DNA from: Paracoccaceae bacterium
GTDB taxonomy: Bacteria > Pseudomonadota > Alphaproteobacteria > Rhodobacterales > Rhodobacteraceae
Direction of reading: 5' to 3'
DNA: 11,568 nt
NCBI GenBank assembly: GCA_024742655.1
Contig: JANSYB010000025.1
Coordinates: forward strand, 1-11,568
Shown: positions 6,568 to 11,568 of the stretch, piece after piece
Numbering within the stretch: the stretch's first letter is position 1
How the letters are laid out: the number at the start of each line of letters is the position of its first letter
Translations under genes and position numbers: made by a program
Notes under the pieces: generated by a model
Database searches by the model: none
The model's input: only the letters and a program-made list of their open reading frames with translations
What the model was told of the DNA's origin: nothing

Positions 6568-7368
6568 CTATCGAAATGCCTCGCAGGGGTCGCCCCGTTC
6601 GACCGAGGGCGCATCGAGCACCAGATCGAAAATTCCGGGCGGGGCGACACCATCCTCGGATTGTCCGATCGTGACCACGCGGGCGTCGGGTCGGACACGC
6701 TCGAGATACACCGGCATGCCCCAATCCTCTCGCGCATGGCCGTTGCCGGTTATGACCAGAACCGGCCCGCCCGTCTGCTCCAGCGCGATGACGGCCGCTT
6801 GCGCCAGTTCGGCATCGCGCAACCGCTGTATCGCCACCATATCGGGCAAAAGGTCTTCGGGAAGGGCATCGCAATGCGCCGCCAACTGGTGCGCCTCGCG
6901 GGCGGCTTGCTCGTCCTGTGGCAGGTCTTCGGTCAGGCCAAACCTTGTCGCCTCCGGACCGAACGCCGACTCGATACCGTTTTCCATGGATGCACGCGCC
7001 TTGTCTCGTGGGACCTGCGCGCCAAATATCCTCGCCTCGGGGGCCGCCGCGAAGATCGGATAATACATCGCGAAGTCGGGCCAGCCGGACTGGTCCCACT
7101 CCAGAACCTCGTTCAGGGTGCTTTCGCTGCTGCGCACGGCCGGGGTAACGCGTGCCGCCTGATCGTCGGTCAGCATCTCGAAGACAATCGCGGACGGCGT
7201 CATCTGCGCGGCCAGTTCGGCTTGCAGGGCGTGATGGTCCGGGTTGTCGTGGATTTCCCCGACGATCACGACCTGCGCCGATTGCACCTTTTGCACCGCA
7301 TCCGGCGCGAGGGCGGACGCCCAAGCCGGGCAGGCCAGACAGGCGATCAGAACAAGGGCATGCTTCAT
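6568..7368 (-). CDS. ChaN-family (haem-binding uptake-type) exported protein
   Basis: A 266-residue protein of the ChaN/DUF399 family. Campylobacter ChaN is an iron-regulated lipoprotein that binds paired haems; the role of most relatives is unknown. The signal peptide is about residues 1-19 (MKHALVLIACLACPAWASA). The family core starts at VVIVGEIHDNPDHH (33-46, with Glu38 and His40), continues with VAIQRLRDAELA (178-189), and ends with VLVITGNGHARED and a GMPVYL strand (about 203-222, His211). LIAC at residues 7-10 looks like a lipobox, but the hydrophobic stretch before it is too short, so a soluble periplasmic protein is more likely. Its ATG overlaps the rpoH stop by 4 bp (ATGA), which indicates coupled expression with the sigma factor. 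A link with stress damage to haem or porphyrin is plausible inference, not shown by the sequence. Confidence 0.82.
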   Translation of the reverse strand: MKHALVLIACLACPAWASALAPDAVQKVQSAQVVIVGEIHDNPDHHALQAELAAQMTPSAIVFEMLTDDQAARVTPAVRSSESTLNEVLEWDQSGWPDFAMYYPIFAAAPEARIFGAQVPRDKARASMENGIESAFGPEATRFGLTEDLPQDEQAAREAHQLAAHCDALPEDLLPDMVAIQRLRDAELAQAAVIALEQTGGPVLVITGNGHAREDWGMPVYLERVRPDARVVTIGQSEDGVAPPGIFDLVLDAPSVERGDPCEAFR

Positions 7369-8243
7369 GCCAACAGGTTCTGCACCTCCGCCCCGTGCGA
7401 TTCAAGATGCTTGCGCATTTTCTGAAACGCCGCGGCCTCGATCTGGCGCACGCGTTCTTTCGACAGGTTCAATTCTTCGCCAAGGCTTTCGAGTGTGCGC
7501 GCCTCATCACGCAGCTTGCGTTCGGCCACGATGAACCTCTCACGCTCGTTCAGCTTGGACATGGCCTCGCGCAACCAGTTGCGAAGGGCACCCTGATCGT
7601 GATCCTGCTCGACAAGCTCGTCACCGCGCGGGCCGGAATCCTCGATCGTGTCGATCCATTCCCGCCCTTCCTCATCGGCCGCCTGCGTGGCGTTCAGGGA
7701 AAAATCGCTGCCGGACAAACGCCCTTCCATCATCTCGACGTCGCGCAATGGCACGCCCACCTCATGCGCGATCATTTCCCGCAGTTGGTGGCGATCCAGT
7801 TCCTCGCCCCGCGCCATCGCTTCACGCTCGAGCCGGGCCTGAACGCGGCGCATGTTGAAGAACAGCGATTTCTGGCTGCTGGTGCTGCCCGTCCGAACCA
7901 TGGACCAGTTCCGCATCACGTAATCCTGGATGCTCGCCTTGATCCACCAGACCGCATAGGTCGAGAACCGCACGCCGCGGTCGGGATCGAACTTGTCCGC
8001 CGCCTTCATCAGTCCAAGACCGGCCTCCTGGATGAGGTCGTTCATCGGCGCGCCGTAGCGGCGATATTTGGATGCCATCGAAATCGCGAGGCGCATGTAG
8101 GCGGTGATCAACCGGTGCAACGCGGCTTCGTCCCGGTCATCACGCCATGCATAGGCCAGCCTCTGCTCGGTTTCAGCGTCCAGAAGCTCCGCCTGCATCG
8201 CGGTGCGTGACATGTCGGTGTTCTGTGGTGCGTCAAGTGGCAT
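7365..8243 (-). CDS. rpoH2: RNA polymerase sigma-32-type factor, RpoHII-like
   Basis: A 292-residue group-3 sigma factor of the RpoH type. Region 2 spans about residues 45-120, with NDLIQEAGLGLMKAADKF (68-85) and the -10-binding stretch FSTYAVWWIKASIQDYVMRN (93-112). The RpoH box is SQKSLFFNMRR (123-133), and the region 4 helix-turn-helix is LESLGEELNLSKERVRQIEAA (about 251-271). Rhodobacterales commonly have two RpoH proteins. TSSQK-LFFN rather than QRKLFFNLR, and the following ChaN-like gene, favour RpoHII, which in Rhodobacter sphaeroides acts below RpoE in the singlet-oxygen response. The ATG at 8243 has GGGGAGGT about 4 bases upstream. A reading from 8300 would begin upstream of the expected transcript start and is rejected. 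It is the first gene of the long minus-strand unit and divergent from cobU. Confidence 0.93.
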   Translation of the reverse strand: MPLDAPQNTDMSRTAMQAELLDAETEQRLAYAWRDDRDEAALHRLITAYMRLAISMASKYRRYGAPMNDLIQEAGLGLMKAADKFDPDRGVRFSTYAVWWIKASIQDYVMRNWSMVRTGSTSSQKSLFFNMRRVQARLEREAMARGEELDRHQLREMIAHEVGVPLRDVEMMEGRLSGSDFSLNATQAADEEGREWIDTIEDSGPRGDELVEQDHDQGALRNWLREAMSKLNERERFIVAERKLRDEARTLESLGEELNLSKERVRQIEAAAFQKMRKHLESHGAEVQNLLA

Positions 8244-8293
8244 GTGACCTCCCCAGGTCGGTGTTGCATTGTTCTGCTTGTCTCGCTTAGTGC

Positions 8294-8319
8294 TACGCAA
8301 GGGAAATCAAGTCGGATCA
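8294..8319 (-). promoter_or_regulatory. candidate ECF sigma (RpoE-type) promoter of rpoHII
   Basis: On the minus strand TGATCC (8319-8314) is followed after 16 bases by CGTA (8297-8294). TGATC is the -35 signature I recall for RpoE (ECF11, controlled by ChrR) promoters in Rhodobacter sphaeroides, where rpoHII is a direct RpoE target. CGTA is a common ECF-type -10 core. Transcription would start near 8287 and give a leader of about 44 bases with a strong Shine-Dalgarno before the ATG at 8243. The exact -10 consensus is from memory. Confidence 0.5.
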
Positions 8320-8340
8320 AAAAAAGAGGATGACCAGTGG

Positions 8341-8862
8341 ATGTTGCCGGGATTGACACTAGTGATCGGAGGCGCGGCCTCTGGCAAATCCGCATTTGCA
8401 GAAGGGCTCGTGAGCAGGACCGGGCGTGAACGGGTCTATCTTGCCACGGCCGAGGCCCATGACGACGAAATGCGCCAGAAGCTGGAACGCCACCGCGACA
8501 GCCGCGGGCCGGGCTGGCGCACGATCGAGGAACCGCTCGATCTCGGGCGCACCCTGGCCGCAATCAGCGGGGAACACGCCGTGCTGGTCGATTGCGCCAC
8601 CATGTGGCTGAGCAACCAGATGCTGGCCGAGAACGATCTGGATCAGGCCGAGGCAGAGCTGATGGCGGGCCTGTCCCTTTGTGCCGCGCCGGTGGTGATG
8701 GTGACTAACGAGGTTGGCCTTTGCGTGGTACCGGACAATGCCCTTGCCCGCCGTTTCCGCGAGGCGCAGGGCCGGCTCAATTGCAAGTTGGCCGCGAAGG
8801 CCGGTCTGGTCGTCAACGTCATGGCCGGGTTGCCGCAGGTTCTGAAGGGCGAGATGCCATGA
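8341..8862 (+). CDS. cobU: bifunctional adenosylcobinamide kinase / adenosylcobinamide-phosphate guanylyltransferase
   Basis: Activates adenosylcobinamide in cobalamin nucleotide-loop assembly, first phosphorylating it and then forming adenosyl-GDP-cobinamide (CobU, called CobP in the aerobic pathway). The 173-residue protein has normal family length. The P-loop is GGAASGKS (10-17). His51 in ERHRDSRGPGWRT corresponds to the guanylylated His of Salmonella CobU. VDCATMWLSN (83-92) and NEVGLCVVPDNALARRFREA (123-142) are the other conserved blocks. The ATG at 8341 leads directly into the first strand; GAGGA lies about 10 bases upstream, a slightly long spacing. A reading from 8269 adds 24 unconserved residues. 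The gene diverges from rpoHII and its end overlaps the next gene by 4 bp (ATGA). The 97-bp upstream gap is too short for a cobalamin riboswitch. Confidence 0.95.
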   Translation: MLPGLTLVIGGAASGKSAFAEGLVSRTGRERVYLATAEAHDDEMRQKLERHRDSRGPGWRTIEEPLDLGRTLAAISGEHAVLVDCATMWLSNQMLAENDLDQAEAELMAGLSLCAAPVVMVTNEVGLCVVPDNALARRFREAQGRLNCKLAAKAGLVVNVMAGLPQVLKGEMP

Positions 8863-9431
8863 CGCGCCTCTTCTGGGTGCGGCACGGGCCGACCCATGCC
8901 AAGACGATGGTTGGCTGGTCCGACCTGCCGGCGGACCTGTCGGACACCGAACAGGTGGCGCGGCTGGCCGCGCATCTGCCGGCGGGTGCGCCGGTCATCT
9001 CCTCGGACCTGTCGCGCGCCGTGGCCACCGCCGACGCCATCGCGGCGGGCAAACCAAGGCTGCCGCATGACCCCGATCTGCGCGAAATCCATTTCGGCGC
9101 GTGGGAACTGCAACCCTTCGACGAAATCGAGGACCAGGCCCATCTGCGCGCCTTCTGGGATCAACCCGGTGACATCCGTCCGCCCGGCGGAGAAAGCTGG
9201 CACCAGATGGCCGACCGGGTCGACCGTGCGGTCGGGCGCCTGATCGATGCCAATGCAGGGCAGGATATCATCGTCGTCGCGCATTTCGGCGCCATTCTAA
9301 CACAGGTGCAAAAGGCCCTGCGCCTGACGCCCTACGAGGCGTTCGCACACAAGATCGACAACCTGTCGGTGACCGAATTGCACCTCGAAGGCGCCGACTG
9401 GAGGGCCCGGGCGATCAATCACCTTCCGTGA
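8859..9431 (+). CDS. cobC: histidine phosphatase, CobC-like (probable alpha-ribazole phosphatase)
   Basis: A 190-residue phosphoglycerate mutase-like phosphatase. The phosphohistidine motif is RHG (8-10, His9), Arg53 lies in SSDLSRA, Glu76 in LREIHFGAWE is the expected acid, and the second catalytic His is His142 in VVAHFGAIL. REIHFGAWE resembles the FGxWEG block of CobC enzymes, which remove phosphate from alpha-ribazole phosphate (or cobalamin phosphate) at the end of nucleotide-loop assembly. The family is broad and the fold alone does not fix the substrate. The function rests mainly on the 4-bp overlap with cobU (ATGA), which implies a two-gene cobalamin unit. No terminator is evident after the stop. 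Confidence 0.8.
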   Translation: MTRLFWVRHGPTHAKTMVGWSDLPADLSDTEQVARLAAHLPAGAPVISSDLSRAVATADAIAAGKPRLPHDPDLREIHFGAWELQPFDEIEDQAHLRAFWDQPGDIRPPGGESWHQMADRVDRAVGRLIDANAGQDIIVVAHFGAILTQVQKALRLTPYEAFAHKIDNLSVTELHLEGADWRARAINHLP

Positions 9432-9489
9432 TCCTGCAGCGCACGAAACATCGTTATGCCACTTGCGCCGTATCGCCTAACATCGCGGC
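9432..9489. other. 58-bp gap before the GST gene, no clear signal
   Basis: I see no convincing promoter, hairpin terminator or repeat here. TTGCGC at 9464-9469 is a possible -35, but no -10 lies at the right distance. There is also no strong Shine-Dalgarno directly before the ATG at 9490. Confidence 0.4.
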
Positions 9490-10365
9490 ATGACTTACGA
9501 GCTTTTCATCGGTGACCGGAGTTTTTCAAGCTGGTCCCTGCGCGGCTGGCTGATGCTCGAGAAATTCGGCCTGCCGTACCGCACCCGCATGGTCGGCCTT
9601 TACGACGGCACGCTGGCCGAGGATCTTGCCGATCTGGCCCCGGCCCGGCTTGTCCCGGCAATGCGCGACGGCGACGGGATCGTCGTCTTCGACACGCTGG
9701 CCATGGCCGAAACACTGGCCGAACGGCACCCGCGCGCGGGCCTCTGGCCGCAGGCCCCCGATGCCCGTGCCCTTGCCCGGTCGATCGTGGCGGAAATGCA
9801 TGCCGGCTTCACCGCCCTGCGCGGGGCATGCCCGATGCAATTGCTGCACCAGTTGGGCGGCTTCGCACCGCCGCAGGCCGTGCTGGATGACCTCGACAGG
9901 ATTGAAACGCTGTGGGCGCTGACCCGGTCGCGCCACGGCGCGGATGGGCCGTGGCTTTTCGGGCGCTATTCGCTGGCCGATGTGTTCTACGCCCCGGTGG
10001 CGGCGCGCATCGCCGGGTATGATTTGCCGGTGGGCGAACTGGCCGGCACCTATGTCCGGACGACCTTGAACGACCCCGCTTTCCGCCAATGGCGTGCGAT
10101 GGGCCTGACCAAGACATACGATCCGGTCCCCTACGAGACCGGCCTGCCAAAACGCAACTGGCCCGGTCCGGCGCCGATGCCCGCAAGCGCAACCGAAGAC
10201 GGCCCCGCCGAGAACGCCACCTGCCCCTATTCCGGCAAACCGGTCAGCCATTTGCTGGAAACCGGCGGCCGCGTTTTCGGCTTCTGCAATGCGTTTTGCC
10301 GGGACAAGACCGTGGCCGACCCCGAGGCATGGCCCGCCTTCGTCGCCCTGCGCGACCACGCCTGA
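9490..10365 (+). CDS. glutathione S-transferase with C-terminal YHS-like cysteine cluster
   Basis: A 291-residue cytosolic protein. Residues 1-80 are a thioredoxin-fold GST domain (YELFIGDRSFSSWSLRGWL, then RLVPAMRDGDGIVVFDTLAMAETLAE, with the glutathione-gripping VP and D-T/S positions). The SSWSLR serines sit where serine-type GSTs have their catalytic residue. Residues about 90-210 are the all-helical domain, with LFGRYSLADVFYAPV (157-171) as the usual N-capping and hydrophobic-core segment. After a Pro/Ala-rich linker (about 220-242), residues 245-291 form an extra module: C245-PYSGK, then FGFC266-NAF-C270-RDK and a WPAF tail. This resembles YHS/TRASH metal-binding domains with the second Cys of the usual CxxC replaced by Ser247-Ser248 context. 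Ordinary GSTs of this kind end near residue 210-230. The physiological substrate cannot be told from sequence. A G-rich hairpin follows the stop codon. Confidence 0.88.
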   Translation: MTYELFIGDRSFSSWSLRGWLMLEKFGLPYRTRMVGLYDGTLAEDLADLAPARLVPAMRDGDGIVVFDTLAMAETLAERHPRAGLWPQAPDARALARSIVAEMHAGFTALRGACPMQLLHQLGGFAPPQAVLDDLDRIETLWALTRSRHGADGPWLFGRYSLADVFYAPVAARIAGYDLPVGELAGTYVRTTLNDPAFRQWRAMGLTKTYDPVPYETGLPKRNWPGPAPMPASATEDGPAENATCPYSGKPVSHLLETGGRVFGFCNAFCRDKTVADPEAWPAFVALRDHA

Positions 10366-10374
10366 CACCCTGCC

Positions 10375-10425
10375 CGCGCCCTTTGGCGGACGGGGTGGGT
10401 GGGCGGGCGGCCGCCAAAGGGCGCG
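10375..10425. terminator. perfect 15-bp inverted repeat with G-quadruplex loop after the GST gene
   Basis: Arms 10375-10389 and 10411-10425 are exact reverse complements (cgcgccctttggcgg). The 21-base loop contains GGGGTGGGTGGGCGGG (10392-10407), four G-runs with single-base loops, which is a strong G-quadruplex motif on the plus strand, plus a fifth GG. The hairpin begins 10 bases after the GST stop. It lacks the T-run of a classical Rho-independent terminator (TTAACA follows), so it may terminate weakly, stall polymerase, or act in some other way. Confidence 0.55.
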
Positions 10426-10440
10426 TTAACACTTCCTAAA
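10426..10440 (+). promoter_or_regulatory. CtrA-like binding site 1 upstream of comM
   Basis: Reads TTAACACTTCCTAAA, that is TTAA-N7-TAAA, 7 of 8 fixed bases of the CtrA consensus TTAA-N7-TTAA. It starts at the base after the hairpin. It is one of two such sites in the 64 bp before comM, and A/T-only tetramers are uncommon in this GC-rich DNA. Confidence 0.45.
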
Positions 10441-10458
10441 CCGTCGTCGCGCTATTGG

Positions 10459-10473
10459 TTAATCCGATATTAC
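10459..10473 (+). promoter_or_regulatory. CtrA-like binding site 2 upstream of comM
   Basis: Reads TTAATCCGATATTAC, that is TTAA-N7-TTAC, again 7 of 8 positions of TTAA-N7-TTAA. It lies 33 bp (about three helical turns) after site 1 and ends 16 bp before the comM ATG. CtrA is reported to activate competence-type genes, including comM, for gene-transfer-agent uptake in Rhodobacter capsulatus. No clear -35/-10 pair is seen, as is common at CtrA-dependent promoters. Confidence 0.48.
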
Positions 10474-10489
10474 AGAACCGGAACACCCC

Positions 10490-11568
10490 ATGGTTGCTCG
10501 CGCCTATACCGTCGCCTTCGAGGGCGTCGAGGCGAAACAGGTCGAGGTGCAATGCGCCGTCACGCCGGGCCTGCCGGCCTTTTCACTTGTCGGGTTGCCC
10601 GACAAGGCCGTGTCCGAGGCCCGCGACCGGGTGCGCACCGCGCTATCGTCCATGGCGATCGCCCTGCCCTCCAAGCGGATCACAATCAACCTGTCGCCCG
10701 CCGACATGCCCAAGGAAGGCAGCCATTTCGACCTGCCCATCGCCCTTGCGCTGCTCGCCGCGCTCGAGATCATTCCCGCCGATGCCGTCGAGGGCACCTG
10801 CAGCCTCGGCGAATTGTCACTCGACGGCTCGCTCATTCCCGTTCTGGGCGCCCTGCCCGCCGCCATGGCCGCCGCCGAGGAGGACCGCACCCTGCTTTGC
10901 CCCAAGGGCTCGGGCGCCGAGGCGGCCTGGGTCGGGGCCACGCAGGTCATCGGCGCGGCATCGCTCGCCGACGTGGTGCGCCACTACACGGGTCAATCCC
11001 CCCTGCCCCCGGCCGAGCCGGGGGAAATCACCTCCGATCCCGGCGCGCGCGACCTGCGCGACGTCAAGGGGCAGGAACGCGCCAAGCGCGCGCTGGAAAT
11101 CGCCGCCGCGGGGCGGCACCACCTGATGATGGTGGGCACGCCCGGCTCGGGCAAATCCATGCTGGCCGCGCGGCTGCCGGGTATCCTGCCCCCGCTGACC
11201 GCGCCCGAGGCGCTGGAAACCTCGATGATCCATTCGCTGGCTGGCCTGCTGGACGAGGGCGGCATCAATCGCGCGCGCCCCTTTCGCGAGCCGCATCACA
11301 CCGCCTCGATGGCCGCCATCGTGGGCGGCGGGCGCCGTGCCGGCCCGGGAGAGATCAGCCTTGCCCATAACGGTGTGCTCTTCATGGATGAATTTCCCGA
11401 GTTTCCCCGCGCCGTGCTGGAAACCCTGCGCCAGCCGATTGAGACCGGGGAGGTCATGGTCGCGCGCGCCAACGCGCATGTGAAATATCCCTGCCGGTTC
11501 ATGCTGGTGGCCGCGGCCAACCCGTGCAAATGCGGCTACCTGTCGGACCCCGCGCGCGCCTGCGCCCG
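10490..11568 (+). CDS. comM: ComM/YifB-family AAA+ ATPase, N-terminal 359 codons, cut by the window edge
   Basis: ComM is a hexameric helicase that promotes branch migration of incoming single-stranded DNA during natural transformation; the family is often labelled magnesium chelatase-like. Residues 1-165 are the N-terminal Lon-S5-like domain ([17 protein letters not shown], then [18 protein letters not shown] and [20 protein letters not shown] at 63-82). The AAA+ core starts near [18 protein letters not shown] (191-208), with Walker A GTPGSGKS (216-223), FREPHHTAS (265-273), Walker B GVLFMDE (295-301), and a sensor-1 type AAANPC (341-346) followed by the Cys-rich CKCGY. The family usually has about 500 residues, so roughly 140 lie beyond the window. 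The ATG at 10490 is chosen because [12 protein letters not shown] is the usual start; GGAA 6 bases upstream is a weak ribosome site. The reading frame is open to the window end. Confidence 0.95.
   Translation, partial: MVARAYTVAFEGVEAKQVEVQCAVTPGLPAFSLVGLPDKAVSEARDRVRTALSSMAIALPSKRITINLSPADMPKEGSHFDLPIALALLAALEIIPADAVEGTCSLGELSLDGSLIPVLGALPAAMAAAEEDRTLLCPKGSGAEAAWVGATQVIGAASLADVVRHYTGQSPLPPAEPGEITSDPGARDLRDVKGQERAKRALEIAAAGRHHLMMVGTPGSGKSMLAARLPGILPPLTAPEALETSMIHSLAGLLDEGGINRARPFREPHHTASMAAIVGGGRRAGPGEISLAHNGVLFMDEFPEFPRAVLETLRQPIETGEVMVARANAHVKYPCRFMLVAAANPCKCGYLSDPARACA

Noticed and set aside
5253..6674. 473-codon plus-strand open frame opposite coaBC
   Set aside because: Composition is typical of an antisense shadow (Arg/His/Gly/Pro-rich) and coaBC on the other strand has all family motifs.
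7339..7350. Lipobox LIAC in the ChaN-like signal peptide
   Set aside because: Only nine residues precede the Cys, too short for a normal lipoprotein signal. A type I site after AWASA is a better fit.
8244..8300. 19-residue N-terminal extension of RpoHII
   Set aside because: It would begin upstream of the probable transcript start, and a strong GGGGAGGT site serves the ATG at 8243.
8269..8340. 24-residue N-terminal extension of CobU
   Set aside because: It is not conserved in the family, whose first strand starts right after the ATG at 8341. The extension overlaps the rpoHII promoter.
8244..8340. Cobalamin riboswitch upstream of cobU
   Set aside because: The gap is only 97 bp, much shorter than a cobalamin riboswitch, and no B12-box-like sequence is visible.
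1..11568. Mobile element, CRISPR array, tRNA or rRNA, or an undescribed defence system
   Set aside because: I found no transposase, integrase, direct-repeat array, tRNA-like or rRNA sequence, and every gene but one belongs to a known housekeeping or stress family.

Overview
The window is high-GC chromosomal DNA from an alphaproteobacterium, most likely Rhodobacterales (Rhodobacter/Roseobacter group). This rests on the gene content and protein sequences, an RpoHII-type sigma factor followed by a ChaN-like gene, a coaBC-dut-MoeB-like-M3 peptidase-rppH string, a GST carrying a C-terminal Cys cluster, and alphaproteobacterial LexA (GAAC-N7-GAAC) and CtrA-like (TTAA-N7-TTAA) sites. The genes are housekeeping and stress-response genes. 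I see no mobile element, CRISPR array, rRNA or tRNA, and no wholly new multi-gene system. The novelty is mainly in regulatory DNA and two unusual domain architectures.

Layout. (1) Positions 1-677, minus strand: the N-terminal third or less of the error-prone polymerase gene dnaE2 (imuC), running off the left edge. It has its own promoter region (678-749) with two LexA-type boxes. (2) Positions 737-8243, minus strand: a tightly packed run of eight genes read from right to left: rpoHII, chaN-like, coaBC, dut, membrane-anchored MoeB/ThiF-like, M3 peptidase, rppH, and a secreted six-Cys protein. Four junctions overlap and the others are gaps of 40-70 bp, so it is probably one long transcription unit, possibly with internal promoters. 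A candidate ECF (RpoE-type) promoter lies in front of rpoHII. (3) Positions 8341-9431, plus strand: a two-gene cobalamin nucleotide-loop unit, cobU/cobP and a CobC-like phosphatase, divergent from rpoHII across 97 bp. (4) Positions 9490-10365, plus strand: a GST with a YHS-like Cys cluster at its C-terminus. (5) Positions 10366-10489: the longest gap (124 bp), holding a perfect 15-bp hairpin whose loop is a G-quadruplex motif, then two tandem CtrA-like sites. (6) Position 10490 to the right edge, plus strand: the first 359 codons of comM (YifB family), a competence-associated AAA+ ATPase.

How it fits together. The sigma factor and its candidate ECF promoter suggest that the long minus-strand operon, or its first part, responds to oxidative or singlet-oxygen stress. 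The downstream products handle CoA synthesis, dUTP removal, peptide turnover and mRNA 5'-end processing. dnaE2 is separated from it by a probable SOS promoter. The right end links comM to probable CtrA control, as reported for competence-type genes needed to receive gene-transfer-agent DNA in Rhodobacterales. All assignments are from reading the sequence and family knowledge; no searches were run.
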